Position numbers and translations under genes: made by a program. A DNA stretch of 51,035 nucleotides from Nitrospira sp. (GTDB taxonomy: Bacteria; Nitrospirota; Nitrospiria; Nitrospirales; Nitrospiraceae): the NCBI GenBank assembly GCA_023248215.1, contig JAHFEW010000024.1:1-51035 (forward strand), given 5' to 3'. The notes under the pieces were generated by a model that did no database searches, was not told the DNA's origin, and saw only the letters and a program-made list of their open reading frames with translations. Position 1 is the stretch's first letter. Every line of letters starts with the position of its first letter. Positions 27,897 through 37,093 of the stretch are shown in pieces.

Positions 27897-28106
27897 GTGG
27901 ATGGCTACACCATTCACACGATGCCCTGTGGCAATCGCGAAATCTGGCTCGAAGTACTGACTGGCACACATGCAGGAGAGCCGGTGTGTATTGTCGATGC
28001 AGCCATCATGGAGAAACGCGGATCTGACTGCTACGTCGAGAAAAGTCTTGTGTCCGCTGGACCCTTCCCGCTCGACACTCTGGTCTCAGAGTTGGTCCTG
28101 GAGTGA
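27897..28106 (+). CDS. small hypothetical protein
   Basis: 69 aa from GTG 27897, with GGAAAG about seven bases upstream. The sequence looks like a compact beta-rich domain (IWLEVLTGTHAGEPVCIVDAAIM) with four Cys-independent strands and an acidic C-terminus. No known family is recognised. It is isolated between decayed regions. The composition and ribosome binding site suggest a real gene. Confidence 0.45.
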   Translation: MDGYTIHTMPCGNREIWLEVLTGTHAGEPVCIVDAAIMEKRGSDCYVEKSLVSAGPFPLDTLVSELVLE

Positions 28107-28131
28107 CGTTGGTCCCGTAACGAAACAATCC

Positions 28132-28359
28132 TTAACCAGAGCACACGACTTCTTCGACGACTCGGATCACCTGACGGTATAGAACGAACTCGTTCGGCGT
28201 CAGGTGCCCGAGTGAGCTGTGAGGTCGGCGCTGATTATAGTCGAGCCGCCAGGCTTCAATGATCTGTTGGGCCTCCGCCATCGAGGTGAATTGGTGCGCG
28301 TTCAAACACTCATCGCGTAGGCCCCCGTTAAAGGATTCAATAAAGGCATTCTCCACGGC
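28132..28359 (-). mobile_element. IS3-family transposase (OrfB) C-terminal remnant
   Basis: The minus-strand frame reads VENAFIESFNGGLRDECLN, then RLDYNQRRPHSSLGHLTPNEF, the end of the IS3-group DDE transposase. ESFNG..RDE carries the last catalytic Glu. Only about 70 residues remain; the rest of the element is missing. It is joined in frame to the RND fragment on its left-hand coding side, at about 28360, showing that the element or a deletion from it broke the pump gene. Confidence 0.85.
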
Positions 28360-29407
<1,048 letters not shown>

Positions 29408-29596
29408 CGACTCGGCTCAGTGGGATGCATCGACAGAGGATACGAGCCCTTTCCCGCCGCTTTCGACTCTTTCCTGGACAGACATTCGCCTCGGCGGTAA
29501 GCTTCCCTAAGAGTCGAGCTGTCTGCAAGCGAGTTCGACCACCGTGCTATATTACAGGCCTAACCCTTACTCGATATATCTTCCCGAGGAGTTTCT

Positions 29597-29962
29597 ATGG
29601 CGACTATCATGGTGATCGATGACGAAGCATCCATCCGCAGTCTTCTGCGCGAGGTCCTGGAAAAGGCCGGTCACAAGGTGGTCGAGGCGCGGGATGGGCG
29701 CGAGGCGTTGAGTCTCTACCAAAAGGACAAGGCCGACTTACTCATCATGGACTTGCTCATGCCGGAAGTCGACGGACTGGAAGCCACCTTGCAACTGACC
29801 AGGGAATACCTCGATACGAAAATCATCGCCATGACCGGCGCACAGGGGGATCGAAACTTTCTGGAGATCGCGAAGCTTTTCGGAGCCCACCAAACATTCG
29901 AAAAGCCTTTTGACCTCAAGGATATGCTGAATGCCGTTGAGGCAGAACTCGCCCAGAAGTAA
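29597..29962 (+). CDS. single-domain response regulator (CheY-like)
   Basis: 121 aa receiver domain with no output domain. Acidic pocket D8/D9, phospho-acceptor D52 (LLIMDLLMPE), T80 (IIAMTG) and K103 (FEKPF) are all in place, so it should accept phosphate. GAGGAG lies seven bases before the ATG. It is followed after 94 bases by another receiver protein. No histidine kinase is in the window, so its partner is unknown. Confidence 0.92.
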   Translation: MATIMVIDDEASIRSLLREVLEKAGHKVVEARDGREALSLYQKDKADLLIMDLLMPEVDGLEATLQLTREYLDTKIIAMTGAQGDRNFLEIAKLFGAHQTFEKPFDLKDMLNAVEAELAQK

Positions 29963-30056
29963 CCCTACGCCCCCGTCACCCCTCCTCGGTCTCTCGTGTA
30001 GGTCGTACCCCTTCAGCCCAGGCCGGAATTTGCCGATCAAGCCATAGGCACGGTAC

Positions 30057-30488
30057 GTGCCAAGAGACTATCCAGGTATGCCAGGATCAACGACGCGTAA
30101 CCGTCTCCTCGTTATCGACGACAGCCCGGACTTCCAGGTGCTGATCAAGAGCTATCGTCAGGGCACCAACTTTTCCTGCCTCTGCGCCGCGGACGCCCTT
30201 CAAGCCACCGGGATCGCCGTGCGGGAGAAACCTCGCGCGATTCTCCTCGACATCGGCCTGCCGGGAAGTGACGGCCTCCTGCTGCTTGAGCGCTTGCGCG
30301 CGAATGCCCATACCCACGCAATGCCGATCCTCGTCGCCACGGGTCAAACCACGCCCGGCCTGGAAGCCAAGGTTCGAGCCAAGGGGGCCGTGGCCTACCT
30401 GAAGAAGGCGATCGACAAGCAGATATTGCTAGAAACCCTGCAGCAGGTTCTGCAAGAATCAGCGCACGCAACGACGACGCACAGTTGA
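30057..30488 (+). CDS. response regulator receiver protein
   Basis: 143 aa from GTG 30057; an ATG at 30078 would give 136 aa. Receiver fold: VIDDSPD (19-25), phospho-acceptor D65 (ILLDIGLPG), switch Thr in VATGQ, and Lys in AYLKKAID. No output domain. Its stop overlaps the TTG start of the VanZ-like gene (TTGA), so those two are coupled. It may report to the same pathway as the preceding receiver. Confidence 0.88.
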   Translation: MPRDYPGMPGSTTRNRLLVIDDSPDFQVLIKSYRQGTNFSCLCAADALQATGIAVREKPRAILLDIGLPGSDGLLLLERLRANAHTHAMPILVATGQTTPGLEAKVRAKGAVAYLKKAIDKQILLETLQQVLQESAHATTTHS

Positions 30489-30907
30489 TACCTTCTCACC
30501 ATTCACGCACAACCTATTCGACCATGTGGCTGCTCTTGTGGATGCTCTACGTCTGCCTGATCCTGGCCTCAGGCCTCTATCACACGAACTTTGTCGCGCA
30601 TTCCCACTGGGAATTCGTGAAGTGGATTCCGCCCGCTGAGGAAATCGGGACGTTCGGTTTCTGGCTCGACCTGGCGGTGAACATCCTGCTCTATCTTCCC
30701 TTTGCGCTCCTCTACCTTCAAAGAAGTGCGACGGTCACCAGAGCCCTGGTGGTGAAGGTCATGCTGCTCGGCCTGTTTCTTTCTTGTACGGTCGAGCTCT
30801 ATCAACTCTACTCGCACAACCGTCGCGCCGCTCTGTCGGATATTCTTTGCAATGTGACTGGCACGTGGGCCGGGGTGGTGATCCGGAAGAAATGGTGGAG
30901 AGCGTAA
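30485..30907 (+). CDS. VanZ-like membrane protein
   Basis: 140 aa from TTG 30485, or from ATG 30524. Four hydrophobic segments, with VNILLYLPFALLYL in the middle and ELYQLYSHNRRAALSDILCNVTGTWAG near the end, the signature of the VanZ/RDD-like family (E..Q......R..D..D...N..G). VanZ confers low-level teicoplanin resistance in enterococci; the role of Gram-negative relatives is not established. It is translationally coupled to the receiver-domain gene. Confidence 0.75.
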   Translation: MIPSHHSRTTYSTMWLLLWMLYVCLILASGLYHTNFVAHSHWEFVKWIPPAEEIGTFGFWLDLAVNILLYLPFALLYLQRSATVTRALVVKVMLLGLFLSCTVELYQLYSHNRRAALSDILCNVTGTWAGVVIRKKWWRA

Positions 30908-30935
30908 GGATTGACTGTGCGATGAACGCTCGGGG

Positions 30936-31352
30936 CTATTCCCATCCTGTCGGATCGTACCCACGTTCGCGCAGGCAGCGATCCACGTAGTTCGTAAAGG
31001 CCCCACTCGGCGGCGATCTCCTGAACAGGCCACGAAGAAACCCAGCTGTCGCGCCGCTGGCCGCGCCGACCATGGCCCCTCGTCCCGGATGTCCGAGGAT
31101 CGCCCCGCCCACCGCGCCTGCCGCCGATCCGACTGCCCCGCCGGCCACCGTCCCGGTCGCCGTCTGAGCCGTCTTCCCTTGGCTGGGAGAGGCGCCGGCC
31201 TCCTTTGCGAGCGCCATGCAGGCGTTGATGTCGGACTCCGCTGCTTCGGTACCGACCTGGCGATAGTGGTCGTTCGAATAGAGGATCGGCTTATGCGCGG
31301 AACAGCCGGCGAGAACCAGAGCCACGGTACAGAGGAGCAGATTTCGCTTCAT
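30936..31352 (-). CDS. glycine-zipper lipoprotein
   Basis: 138 aa. Lipoprotein signal MKRNLLLCTVALVLAGC (lipobox LAGC). Residues about 65-110 form a glycine zipper with repeated GxxxG spacing (GTVAGGAVGSAAGAVGGAILG, then GAMVGAASGATAG), which packs as paired membrane-inserting helices. The C-terminus has a conserved-looking Cys (YVDRCLRERGYDP), as in other small outer-membrane glycine-zipper lipoproteins. The role is probably envelope-related; no partner is evident. Confidence 0.75.
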   Translation of the reverse strand: MKRNLLLCTVALVLAGCSAHKPILYSNDHYRQVGTEAAESDINACMALAKEAGASPSQGKTAQTATGTVAGGAVGSAAGAVGGAILGHPGRGAMVGAASGATAGFLRGLFRRSPPSGAFTNYVDRCLRERGYDPTGWE

Positions 31353-31421
31353 AGGTTCTCTTCCCTCATCTTGAACTTGAAGCCTGGGGAACGAAGTTTC
31401 ACCGGCAGGCTAGCCCGGATT

Positions 31422-31578
31422 ATTCATGAATCCCGTCGCGAGGCGTTCGAGACCGAAGCCCGCCGAGCCTTCTCGCGAGTGAGGCCGACGGAGGCGTACT
31501 TGCGGTACGTCGAGAAGGCCGAACGAGAAAAGCCTCGCCGGGCAAGAGGATCGGACGACGGAGCAGGGATTCATGAAT
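31422..31578. repeat. MITE-like element with terminal inverted repeats
   Basis: 157 bases bounded by ATTCATGAATCCC at 31422-31434 and its reverse complement GGGATTCATGAAT at 31566-31578. The interior is GC-rich with further self-complementary parts (GCGTAC TTGCG GTACG near 31496-31512). It has no start-to-stop gene of its own and sits between two intact genes. The layout fits a non-autonomous mobile element or a large palindromic intergenic repeat. No second copy is in the window. Confidence 0.55.
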
Positions 31579-31586
31579 GGTCAGGG

Positions 31587-32441
31587 CTACAGACGGCCGC
31601 CCAGGTCTTTCCGCTGAAGACTCCGCATCATTCCCGGATCGTTGTACGCGACCTCGCTCAACGCGTCCATGAGATGGAGACCTTTGCTCACCACCAATTC
31701 TTTGGCCTTCGTGTAGTTCTTGGCACTGAACCGCGCGACGGCCGGCTGGCCGTTCACGATCTGACAGGCCAATACCTCCCCGCCCACTTCTAGAGTCCCG
31801 CCTTCTTCGACAAGCCTCTTCGCCTGTGGCACCGTGATCTGGTGCAGCTGCGCAAACTCTTCCAAGCCACCCGTTTCGATCAATCGTCCGTCTGGCATGA
31901 TGCAGAGCCGCTTGAAGTGAGGGGACCAGTCTTTCCTGAAATCCATGTACTTGATGTCGCCGCCCTTCGCCACCGCGCGATCCAGCGTCCGATAGTCGAG
32001 GCCGAGATTCTTTTGCTCCAGCTTCGTCTTGAGTTCGTCCGGAAGCGTCCGATGGAATACCTCCGCCGCCGACTCTGCCAGCGAACAAGCGCGTGCGCGG
32101 GCCAGCTGCTCCGCCTCGGCAAACTGCATCAGGTCCAGCACCCAGGTTTGCTTCGGGGTCGCGCCGCTGGGATCCACCTGACAGGCAAAGAGCCCACGCG
32201 TGAGCAAGCCGCTTACTTGTGGATACACATACACGCCGCCGTCCGTGAGAAGTGACGTCATCTCCTCCAGCGGCACCTCGTAACTTTCGGCCAGGATCTT
32301 CGCATGCGCCGCCACATCTTCCGGCATAGTCATGGCGCAGACCGTCACATTGCCCGGCGCATCGAACTCCGAATAGTCCTCGATCACGTTGTACAGAACC
32401 GGCGGCTTCGGTTTCTCGATCTTCTTCTTAATTTTGAACAT
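31587..32441 (-). CDS. hypothetical protein, 284 aa
   Basis: Starts at ATG 32441 with an AAGAAGGG ribosome binding site. The N-terminus is Lys/Pro-rich (MFKIKKKIEKPKPP). The rest is a soluble mixed alpha/beta protein with no signal peptide or membrane helix. A C-terminal part (QITVPQAKRLVEEGGTLEVG, then AKELVVSKGLHLMDALSEVA) looks like a DNA- or ligand-binding helical unit, but I do not recognise the family. It sits between the MITE-like repeat and the SagB gene, which is separated by heptamer repeats. Confidence 0.7.
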   Translation of the reverse strand: MFKIKKKIEKPKPPVLYNVIEDYSEFDAPGNVTVCAMTMPEDVAAHAKILAESYEVPLEEMTSLLTDGGVYVYPQVSGLLTRGLFACQVDPSGATPKQTWVLDLMQFAEAEQLARARACSLAESAAEVFHRTLPDELKTKLEQKNLGLDYRTLDRAVAKGGDIKYMDFRKDWSPHFKRLCIMPDGRLIETGGLEEFAQLHQITVPQAKRLVEEGGTLEVGGEVLACQIVNGQPAVARFSAKNYTKAKELVVSKGLHLMDALSEVAYNDPGMMRSLQRKDLGGRL

Positions 32442-32481
32442 GCGCGATTACCCTTCTTGCATCTCCCCTTCAGTTAGCGAT

Positions 32482-32580
32482 GCGATCAGCTATACGCCAT
32501 CAGCTCTTTCCTGTCGTCGTTCGTCCCTCGTATCTCGTCGTTCGTATCTCGTCCAGGACACATCACGCTTCACGCACGAC
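32482..32580. repeat. degenerate 7-base-period repeats (three word families in a row)
   Basis: Reads as consecutive heptamers: GCGATCA GCTATAC GCCATCA, then CGTCGTT CGTCCCT CGTATCT CGTCGTT CGTATCT, then CACATCA/CACGCTT/CACGCAC-like words. It overlaps the last codons of the SagB gene. The same word families recur at 36778-36905, 38353-38385, 39251-39351 and 43494-43645. Confidence 0.7.
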
Positions 32581-34342
32581 GAGCCAGATGATGATACGGC
32601 GGCAACGTCATCAACCGTTCGTCATCCACCGGTCCGCCGATCGTGAAATGATACAGCGATTGAACGGACAGATCCTTGATGCCCACAATCTCATGGACCG
32701 GATCGTCGAAGAAACAGCCGATGCCGGTGCCCCGCACCCCCGCCGCCTCGGCCTCCAGGTACAGCACCTGCCCCACCAGGCCCGCTTCCCAGAACAGGCG
32801 TGGATACCACCAAGCCCCACCCTGCCGCAAGCGGCCCTCGAACTCAGCCAGCATGCCCAACGAAAAGGCACTGTCCCCCGCAATACCCTGATGACAACTC
32901 ACTTGCGCCGCCAGGCGTTGCGAATCGCCCTGAAACAGCCAGTACAGCGGAAGGTCGCTCGGACAGCCAGGCGCCGGGGTCCATTCCAATTCAGGGTTCA
33001 TCGACTGCTGCAGCAACGGCAGCTTCTTCGGATCACGCACCAGCACATACAGCCCTGGCGCCATCCCTTCCACACGATGCACGAACAGCATCAAGTGAAT
33101 CGCCGGTTCCCACGGCAACACATCCCAGGGCATCGGCCGGTCCAATTGTGGCTGATCAACCCGAGGCATCACACGCTGCAGCATATGGAAGAACGTCGCC
33201 GCGGAGATCGACGTTCGGGCGTCGAATGAGACGGCGCTGCGACGTTGGCGGATGATCTGGCCGGCGGAAGGCCCGTAAGGCGTAAGGGGTAAGGGGTGAA
33301 GGGGTGCCTGCTCAAGAAAACCATGCAATGGAATGGCCGGTTCCTCACCCTGAATCTTCCATGAAGCCTCAGCCGCCTGATCGATGATGTCCCAATGCAC
33401 TCCATGTTCGCGACTCAACGCATTGGCCTTTCCATGCCACGGCCCGGCAACCAGATCCTTCACCGCACTTGGATCGAGAAACAGAGGAATCTCTCCCTGC
33501 CCACTCCTCACCCTTAACCCCTCCCCCCTCACGTCCCCGACAGGCCAGATCACCGCCAGGCAATCGGGATGTTCCGGTTCCACATCGCGGAAGTCGTCCG
33601 TGCGATGCGTCCCTAACAGCATCGCCGCCGTATTTTGGTCCACACCATCCAGCAGAGCCATGTTCCAACCAAGCGTGGCCGCCGCAAGACGTGCCGAGCC
33701 GATCGCATGGCCGACATCATGGTTGCAGTAACGAAACGCCCGCTCGCCATACTTCCACGCTTCCCGCCAATGCACGGAGGTCAGACCGAACGGAAAGGCG
33801 CCGGGCGGAAAGGCAGCCAGCAGGCGCGTGATGTGACCAGGAGGAAAGTCAGCGCGTAACTCCAGGCCATGGTCCTTTGGCGCATAGTGATAGAGTCCCG
33901 CGGTCAGATCGAGTCCATCGACCAGCGGCAGCAGCACATACCCTTCCGTCGGATGGAGATTGCCGGAGGAAGGATTATTCCGCAGCGCCCATTCCGACTC
34001 TCCGGCTTTTTTCCAAGCCGAGAGTCCGAGCGCCAACTCGAAAAATCGCGAGAGCGTTCTACTGGTAAGCGGCTGCGCAGGGACGGCACCCTGCTGATAG
34101 ATCGCATCGTACGAGGGCGACAGCGGTTCGTCCTCGTTCTTCAGTAACGGCAATCGCACGAGCGGGGCTCCTTCAAACCGCCGAAAGGGATTGGGCTGGT
34201 TCGCCCAATCCAGAAACCCCAGCGACCGCGCATAGCGGTGGAAATGGTGTTTGGTGCACACATGGTAGTTGATCACTCGATCAACCGGATCAGTAGAGAC
34301 AGGCTCGGTGGGAACGGCAGAAGACGGCTGTTCAGTATTCAT
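32570..34342 (-). CDS. tandem nitroreductase, SagB/ThcOx-type dehydrogenase family
   Basis: 590 aa with two nitroreductase-fold halves. The first half has the FMN-loop motif NNPSSGNLHPTEGY (122-135). The second starts near RQRRSAVSFDA (365-375) and ends with an oxidoreductase core (GTGIGCFFDDPVHE). SagB proteins oxidise azoline rings in peptide natural products. No precursor peptide or YcaO cyclase is visible here, so a general NAD(P)H/FMN oxidoreductase role is equally possible. Residues about 271-286 and 345-358 are low-complexity insertions encoded by 7-base-period repeats. The C-terminus also runs into such repeats. Confidence 0.8.
   Translation of the reverse strand: MNTEQPSSAVPTEPVSTDPVDRVINYHVCTKHHFHRYARSLGFLDWANQPNPFRRFEGAPLVRLPLLKNEDEPLSPSYDAIYQQGAVPAQPLTSRTLSRFFELALGLSAWKKAGESEWALRNNPSSGNLHPTEGYVLLPLVDGLDLTAGLYHYAPKDHGLELRADFPPGHITRLLAAFPPGAFPFGLTSVHWREAWKYGERAFRYCNHDVGHAIGSARLAAATLGWNMALLDGVDQNTAAMLLGTHRTDDFRDVEPEHPDCLAVIWPVGDVRGEGLRVRSGQGEIPLFLDPSAVKDLVAGPWHGKANALSREHGVHWDIIDQAAEASWKIQGEEPAIPLHGFLEQAPLHPLPLTPYGPSAGQIIRQRRSAVSFDARTSISAATFFHMLQRVMPRVDQPQLDRPMPWDVLPWEPAIHLMLFVHRVEGMAPGLYVLVRDPKKLPLLQQSMNPELEWTPAPGCPSDLPLYWLFQGDSQRLAAQVSCHQGIAGDSAFSLGMLAEFEGRLRQGGAWWYPRLFWEAGLVGQVLYLEAEAAGVRGTGIGCFFDDPVHEIVGIKDLSVQSLYHFTIGGPVDDERLMTLPPYHHLARRA
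33271..33308. repeat. heptamer-period repeat inside the SagB gene
   Basis: The plus strand reads CGTAAGG CGTAAGG GGTAAGG GGTGAAG GGGTG-like words within the coding region (residues about 345-358). The reading frame is kept. The word family differs from the intergenic ones but has the same 7-base spacing. Confidence 0.6.
33499..33536. repeat. second heptamer-period repeat inside the SagB gene
   Basis: Pyrimidine-rich words ACTCCTC ACCCTTA ACCCCTC CCCCCTC ACGTCCC, spaced by 7 and encoding about 12 residues (VRGEGLRVRSGQG) without breaking the frame. Confidence 0.6.
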
Positions 34343-34633
34343 CCCGGCAGTCTAACGAGCCGGGGGAAAGAAAGTAAACGCTGGGCACCGCGAGCCGATC
34401 GCGTAAAGAAGACGAGAGCAAAAGAAATCAGGGAGTCCGTCCACCGGCGCGACTGCGAGAGCGACCAGCCATGGAGTAGAAGGCTGCGCCACGGTCGGTG
34501 TATGCAGGCTTGACGAGTTCGAATGAGAAGTCCATGCTACCGGCTCGCGGGAGCTGACGTGGAGAAGTTCGCGGTCAGGATCATGCCCGACAAGCATCAC
34601 TCCAAAACGAGGGCCGTACCGAAGGGGGACACC
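34343..34633. other. intergenic stretch
   Basis: About 290 bases between the SagB start and a small plus-strand gene. Promoters for both directions are expected here. No gene is seen. Confidence 0.4.
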
Positions 34634-34822
34634 ATGATAAGAGTCAGTCTGTCGACAGAGCCTCAGAACCCCAGTCCCCGCACCACCCTGAAGAAGCCTT
34701 GCACCCACAGCCGCCTCGTCGATGTGGTTGTGAGTCCCCAAGGCACTCACACAGGGCAGCTCCTCTGCATGGAGTGCACAGCCCTGTTTCCTGACCCCAG
34801 GTTTCAGCAGCCGGTCCACTAA
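34634..34822 (+). CDS. small Cys/His protein of unknown function
   Basis: 62 aa from ATG 34634, with GGGGGA six bases upstream. It has KPCTHSRLVDVVVSPQG and LLCMECTALFPDP, giving a C.H...CxxC arrangement that could hold one zinc ion. No family is recognised. The clear ribosome binding site and paired Cys make it credible. Confidence 0.5.
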   Translation: MIRVSLSTEPQNPSPRTTLKKPCTHSRLVDVVVSPQGTHTGQLLCMECTALFPDPRFQQPVH

Positions 34823-34868
34823 CCAGAGGTTGGGCTAGATCTGACCAGCGGCCACGGCTACCGGCTGT

Positions 34869-35126
34869 TTACTCCTCCTGAATGCGCACGAACTCCCGCG
34901 CATTCCGCAAATCGTCTTGCGTGCAGAGTTTCAGCTCCAGCAGCAGATGTTCCAGCGCCGCGACTCGGGCCGCCACCTCCGGCAGCACGACATCAATCCG
35001 CTCCACCAAGTCCTGCAGGCGGCGAGTCATCCCCGCCTCACCGCTTTTCGCCGCCGCACCCTTCCGTTTCTGACCAGCCGGTCGATTGCGTCCCGACGCC
35101 CGTGGCACCTTTCTCTTCGGTGGCAT
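34869..35126 (-). CDS. small basic coiled-coil protein
   Basis: 85 aa. The first 35 residues are Lys/Arg/Ala/Gly-rich (PPKRKVPRASGRNRPAGQKRKG), like a nucleic-acid-binding tail. The rest is one amphipathic helix (LQDLVERIDVVLPEVAARVAALEHLLLELK). An AGGAGG-type ribosome binding site precedes the ATG at 35126. The function is unknown. Confidence 0.6.
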   Translation of the reverse strand: MPPKRKVPRASGRNRPAGQKRKGAAAKSGEAGMTRRLQDLVERIDVVLPEVAARVAALEHLLLELKLCTQDDLRNAREFVRIQEE

Positions 35127-35273
35127 AGGTCCCTCCTAGTTAGGATGATTGTGTACGCGCCTTCGCCCTGCCGGTCAAGTGGAGGATGCGGAAAGTATCT
35201 CTCGGCAGCGCGTCTTGGCCAAAGGCGGATGATTCTCGATCCCCTCTTCTCCCAAAAGCGGGTACGCTGCCGC

Positions 35274-35466
35274 CCGCTGCACGATCCCGACGCCATCGGC
35301 GATCCAATTCTCTCGGCAGCGTCTGGCGCGCAGGGCGATTTGGTCCACTCGCATACCCTGTACTACATCCTCGCCGACCAGAGGCTCACACATCTCGAAC
35401 GGCTCGTGTCCCGGACGTCCCCCGCCAGCGTCACCCTCGTCATATTCAAGCATCGCAATAATTGCG
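35274..35466 (+). pseudogene. SAM-dependent methyltransferase fragment (copy A)
   Basis: The frame reads DAIGDPILSAASGAQGDLVHSHTLYYI and HLERLVSRTSPASVTLVIF, aligning with the middle of the broken methyltransferase at 39456-39943 (DAIGTSILDASPEAQGDFV..., HLERLVSWMSPTGVTLIVL). Only about 65 residues remain, with no SAM-binding loop and no start. A relic. Confidence 0.6.
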
Positions 35467-35589
35467 TTTCTCCGTCTCGCCTGGTCTGAAAACGAGATAC
35501 GTGGCTTCCGTTACTCCACGGAATGCTTGTCATGTCTGAGGCAAACCGGTATCCTGAGCGGCAGCAAACGGGCCAAAAAGGAGGGCACC

Positions 35590-35796
35590 TTGAGGCAGGT
35601 CATTATCTATCGCGGTGAGGACGGTTTCTGGGTGGCAGAATGTCCCAGTTTGCCAGGGTGTCTCAGCCAAGGCAAAACGAAAGAAGAGGCGGTCGCGAAT
35701 ATCCGCGAGGCGATCGGTGGCTATATCGCAGCCTTGAAGGAAGATAGTCTTCCTGTGCCGGAAGAGCATTTTGATGCGGTCCTCATGGCTGTATGA
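35590..35796 (+). CDS. hicB: HicB-family antitoxin
   Basis: 68 aa from TTG 35590, preceded by AAGGAGG four bases upstream; the upstream ATG frame lacks such a site. The HicB partial RNase H-like fold is clear: YRGEDGFWVAECPSLPGCLSQGKTKEEAVANIREAI. It is a short version without a separate DNA-binding domain. It neutralises the HicA mRNA interferase encoded next, with which it overlaps by ATGA. Order is antitoxin first, the reverse of the E. coli pair. Confidence 0.9.
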   Translation: MRQVIIYRGEDGFWVAECPSLPGCLSQGKTKEEAVANIREAIGGYIAALKEDSLPVPEEHFDAVLMAV

Positions 35797-36014
35797 GCAA
35801 ACTGCCGAGCATCTCTGGGCGTGCATGCATCAAGGCGCTGGAGCGAGTAGGATTCGTAGTTCGACGGCAGGAAGGGAGCCATATCATTCTCCGCCGGACT
35901 GATCCTTTTTGTCAGGTGGTTGTGCCCGATCACAAGGAATTGGATCGTGGTACCCTCCGAGCAATTGTCCGACAAGCCGATCTTGCGGTAGAAGAATTCA
36001 CCGCACTGTTGTAG
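35793..36014 (+). CDS. hicA: HicA-family mRNA interferase toxin
   Basis: 73 aa, double-stranded RNA-binding-like fold with the catalytic His in QEGSHIILRR (His near 30) and the typical VPDHKELDRGTLRAIVRQA C-terminal part. It cleaves mRNA on ribosomes when not bound by HicB. Start overlaps the hicB stop. The module is intact, unlike several toxin genes further right. Confidence 0.9.
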   Translation: MSKLPSISGRACIKALERVGFVVRRQEGSHIILRRTDPFCQVVVPDHKELDRGTLRAIVRQADLAVEEFTALL

Positions 36015-36050
36015 CTCCACATTAGCCGGAGTGTTAACGCCACACTGTCT

Positions 36051-36764
36051 GTGCCAGATATAAGTACTCAGCCATCTGCGATACACTCCGAAGCTCCGGC
36101 TGGACATTCCACCGAATCCCGCGTAGATTTTTCCGCCGTGGCCGCCACCCATCCCAAGCATTTCTCGATGATCCGCGAGTTTCACCTGGCCGACGTGCTG
36201 ACCTTGGGCAACGCCGCCTGCGGGGTCGGGGCCGTCTTTCTCTCCATGCTCTATATGGGCAGCCGGTCAACCGGTCATTTCCTTGCCGCCACCGCGATGA
36301 CGCCGACGGCCTTGGCCTTCGACTGGCTCGACGGCCGGGTCGCCCGCTGGCGGCACGAACATTCGACACTTGGGCGCGAGTTGGATTCACTGGCCGACGT
36401 CATTTCGTTCGGCGTCGCTCCCGCAGCGCTCGGCTTCGCCGCCGGCTTGCGTGGAGGCTGGGACTGGATGGCCCTGATCTATTTCGTCTGTTGCGGGGTC
36501 AGCCGGCTGGCCCGATATAATGTGACCGCCGAGACACTGTCGCAGGGCGACGACAAGGTCGCCTACTTCGAAGGCACGCCCATTCCCACGACCTTTCTGC
36601 TGACCGCCGTGCTGGCCTGGGCCGCCTGGCAGGACCGGCTGGGCGAGCACCTCTACTGGGGCACCTGGACCGTGGGGCCGTGGGAGCTGCACCCGCTGAC
36701 CCTGCTGTTCGTTCTCTCCGGCAGTTTGATGATCAGCAAGACCCTTCGGATTCCCAAAGTCTAG
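36051..36764 (+). CDS. pssA: CDP-diacylglycerol--serine O-phosphatidyltransferase
   Basis: 237 aa from GTG 36051; ATG 36168, just before the conserved part, is an alternative. The CDP-alcohol phosphatidyltransferase motif D-G-x2-A-R-x8-G-x3-D-x3-D is present as DGRVARWRHEHSTLGRELDSLAD. Flanking strings TLGNAACGV and YFEGTPIPTT are typical of the membrane-type PssA subclass. It makes phosphatidylserine in the inner membrane from CDP-diacylglycerol and serine. About seven hydrophobic segments. No psd gene is next to it here. Confidence 0.88.
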   Translation: MPDISTQPSAIHSEAPAGHSTESRVDFSAVAATHPKHFSMIREFHLADVLTLGNAACGVGAVFLSMLYMGSRSTGHFLAATAMTPTALAFDWLDGRVARWRHEHSTLGRELDSLADVISFGVAPAALGFAAGLRGGWDWMALIYFVCCGVSRLARYNVTAETLSQGDDKVAYFEGTPIPTTFLLTAVLAWAAWQDRLGEHLYWGTWTVGPWELHPLTLLFVLSGSLMISKTLRIPKV

Positions 36765-36777
36765 AGAGAGAAATGCC

Positions 36778-36905
36778 GTCGTTCGTCGCTCGTATCTCGT
36801 CGTTCCCGGGCCTGGGATCCTATTCCGAACCGAGATACGAACGACGCTGAGCGAGATACGTCTCTTATTCCTGCCATAAGCCATTCGCTAGTAGCTCTTC
36901 TGCTT
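36778..36905. repeat. 7-base-period repeats with inverted arms
   Basis: Left arm: CGTCGTT CGTCGCT CGTATCT CGTCGTT. Right arm carries the complementary words CGAGATA CGAACGA CGCTGAG CGAGATA CGTCTC, separated by about 25 unique bases, so the block can fold back. It is followed by GCCATAA GCCATTC GCTAGTA GCTCTTC words. No coding potential. Confidence 0.7.
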
Positions 36906-36916
36906 CTCGAGACAAA

Positions 36917-36935
36917 GTGCAGACCGTGTCTGCAC
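36917..36935. repeat. perfect inverted repeat
   Basis: GTGCAGAC, 3-base loop, GTCTGCAC. It lies just before the terminator-like hairpin and could be a protein binding site or part of the same transcription end structure. Confidence 0.4.
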
Positions 36936-36948
36936 AATCCGACAGGCC

Positions 36949-36976
36949 AAAAAGTCCAGACGCCGTCTGGATTTTC
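36949..36976. terminator. bidirectional rho-independent terminator candidate
   Basis: An A5 run, then TCCAGACG, a single C, CGTCTGGA and a T4 run. The 8-bp perfect stem with A and T tracts on both sides could stop transcription from pssA and from the opposite direction. Confidence 0.55.
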
Positions 36977-37093
36977 ACTCACCCCTCCATCCGCCATAGG
37001 CCATGCGGTCTTTGGTCGAACCGGCGTGATTTCCCACCACGAACAGCGTATTCTTCGGCGGCAACGATGGAAATAAGGAAGTGTAGTCTGCCT

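Noticed and set aside
22018-28131. Classical integrated element at tRNA-Arg
   Set aside because: No integrase gene and no repeated tRNA 3' end could be found within the window, so only a decayed region next to a tRNA can be stated.
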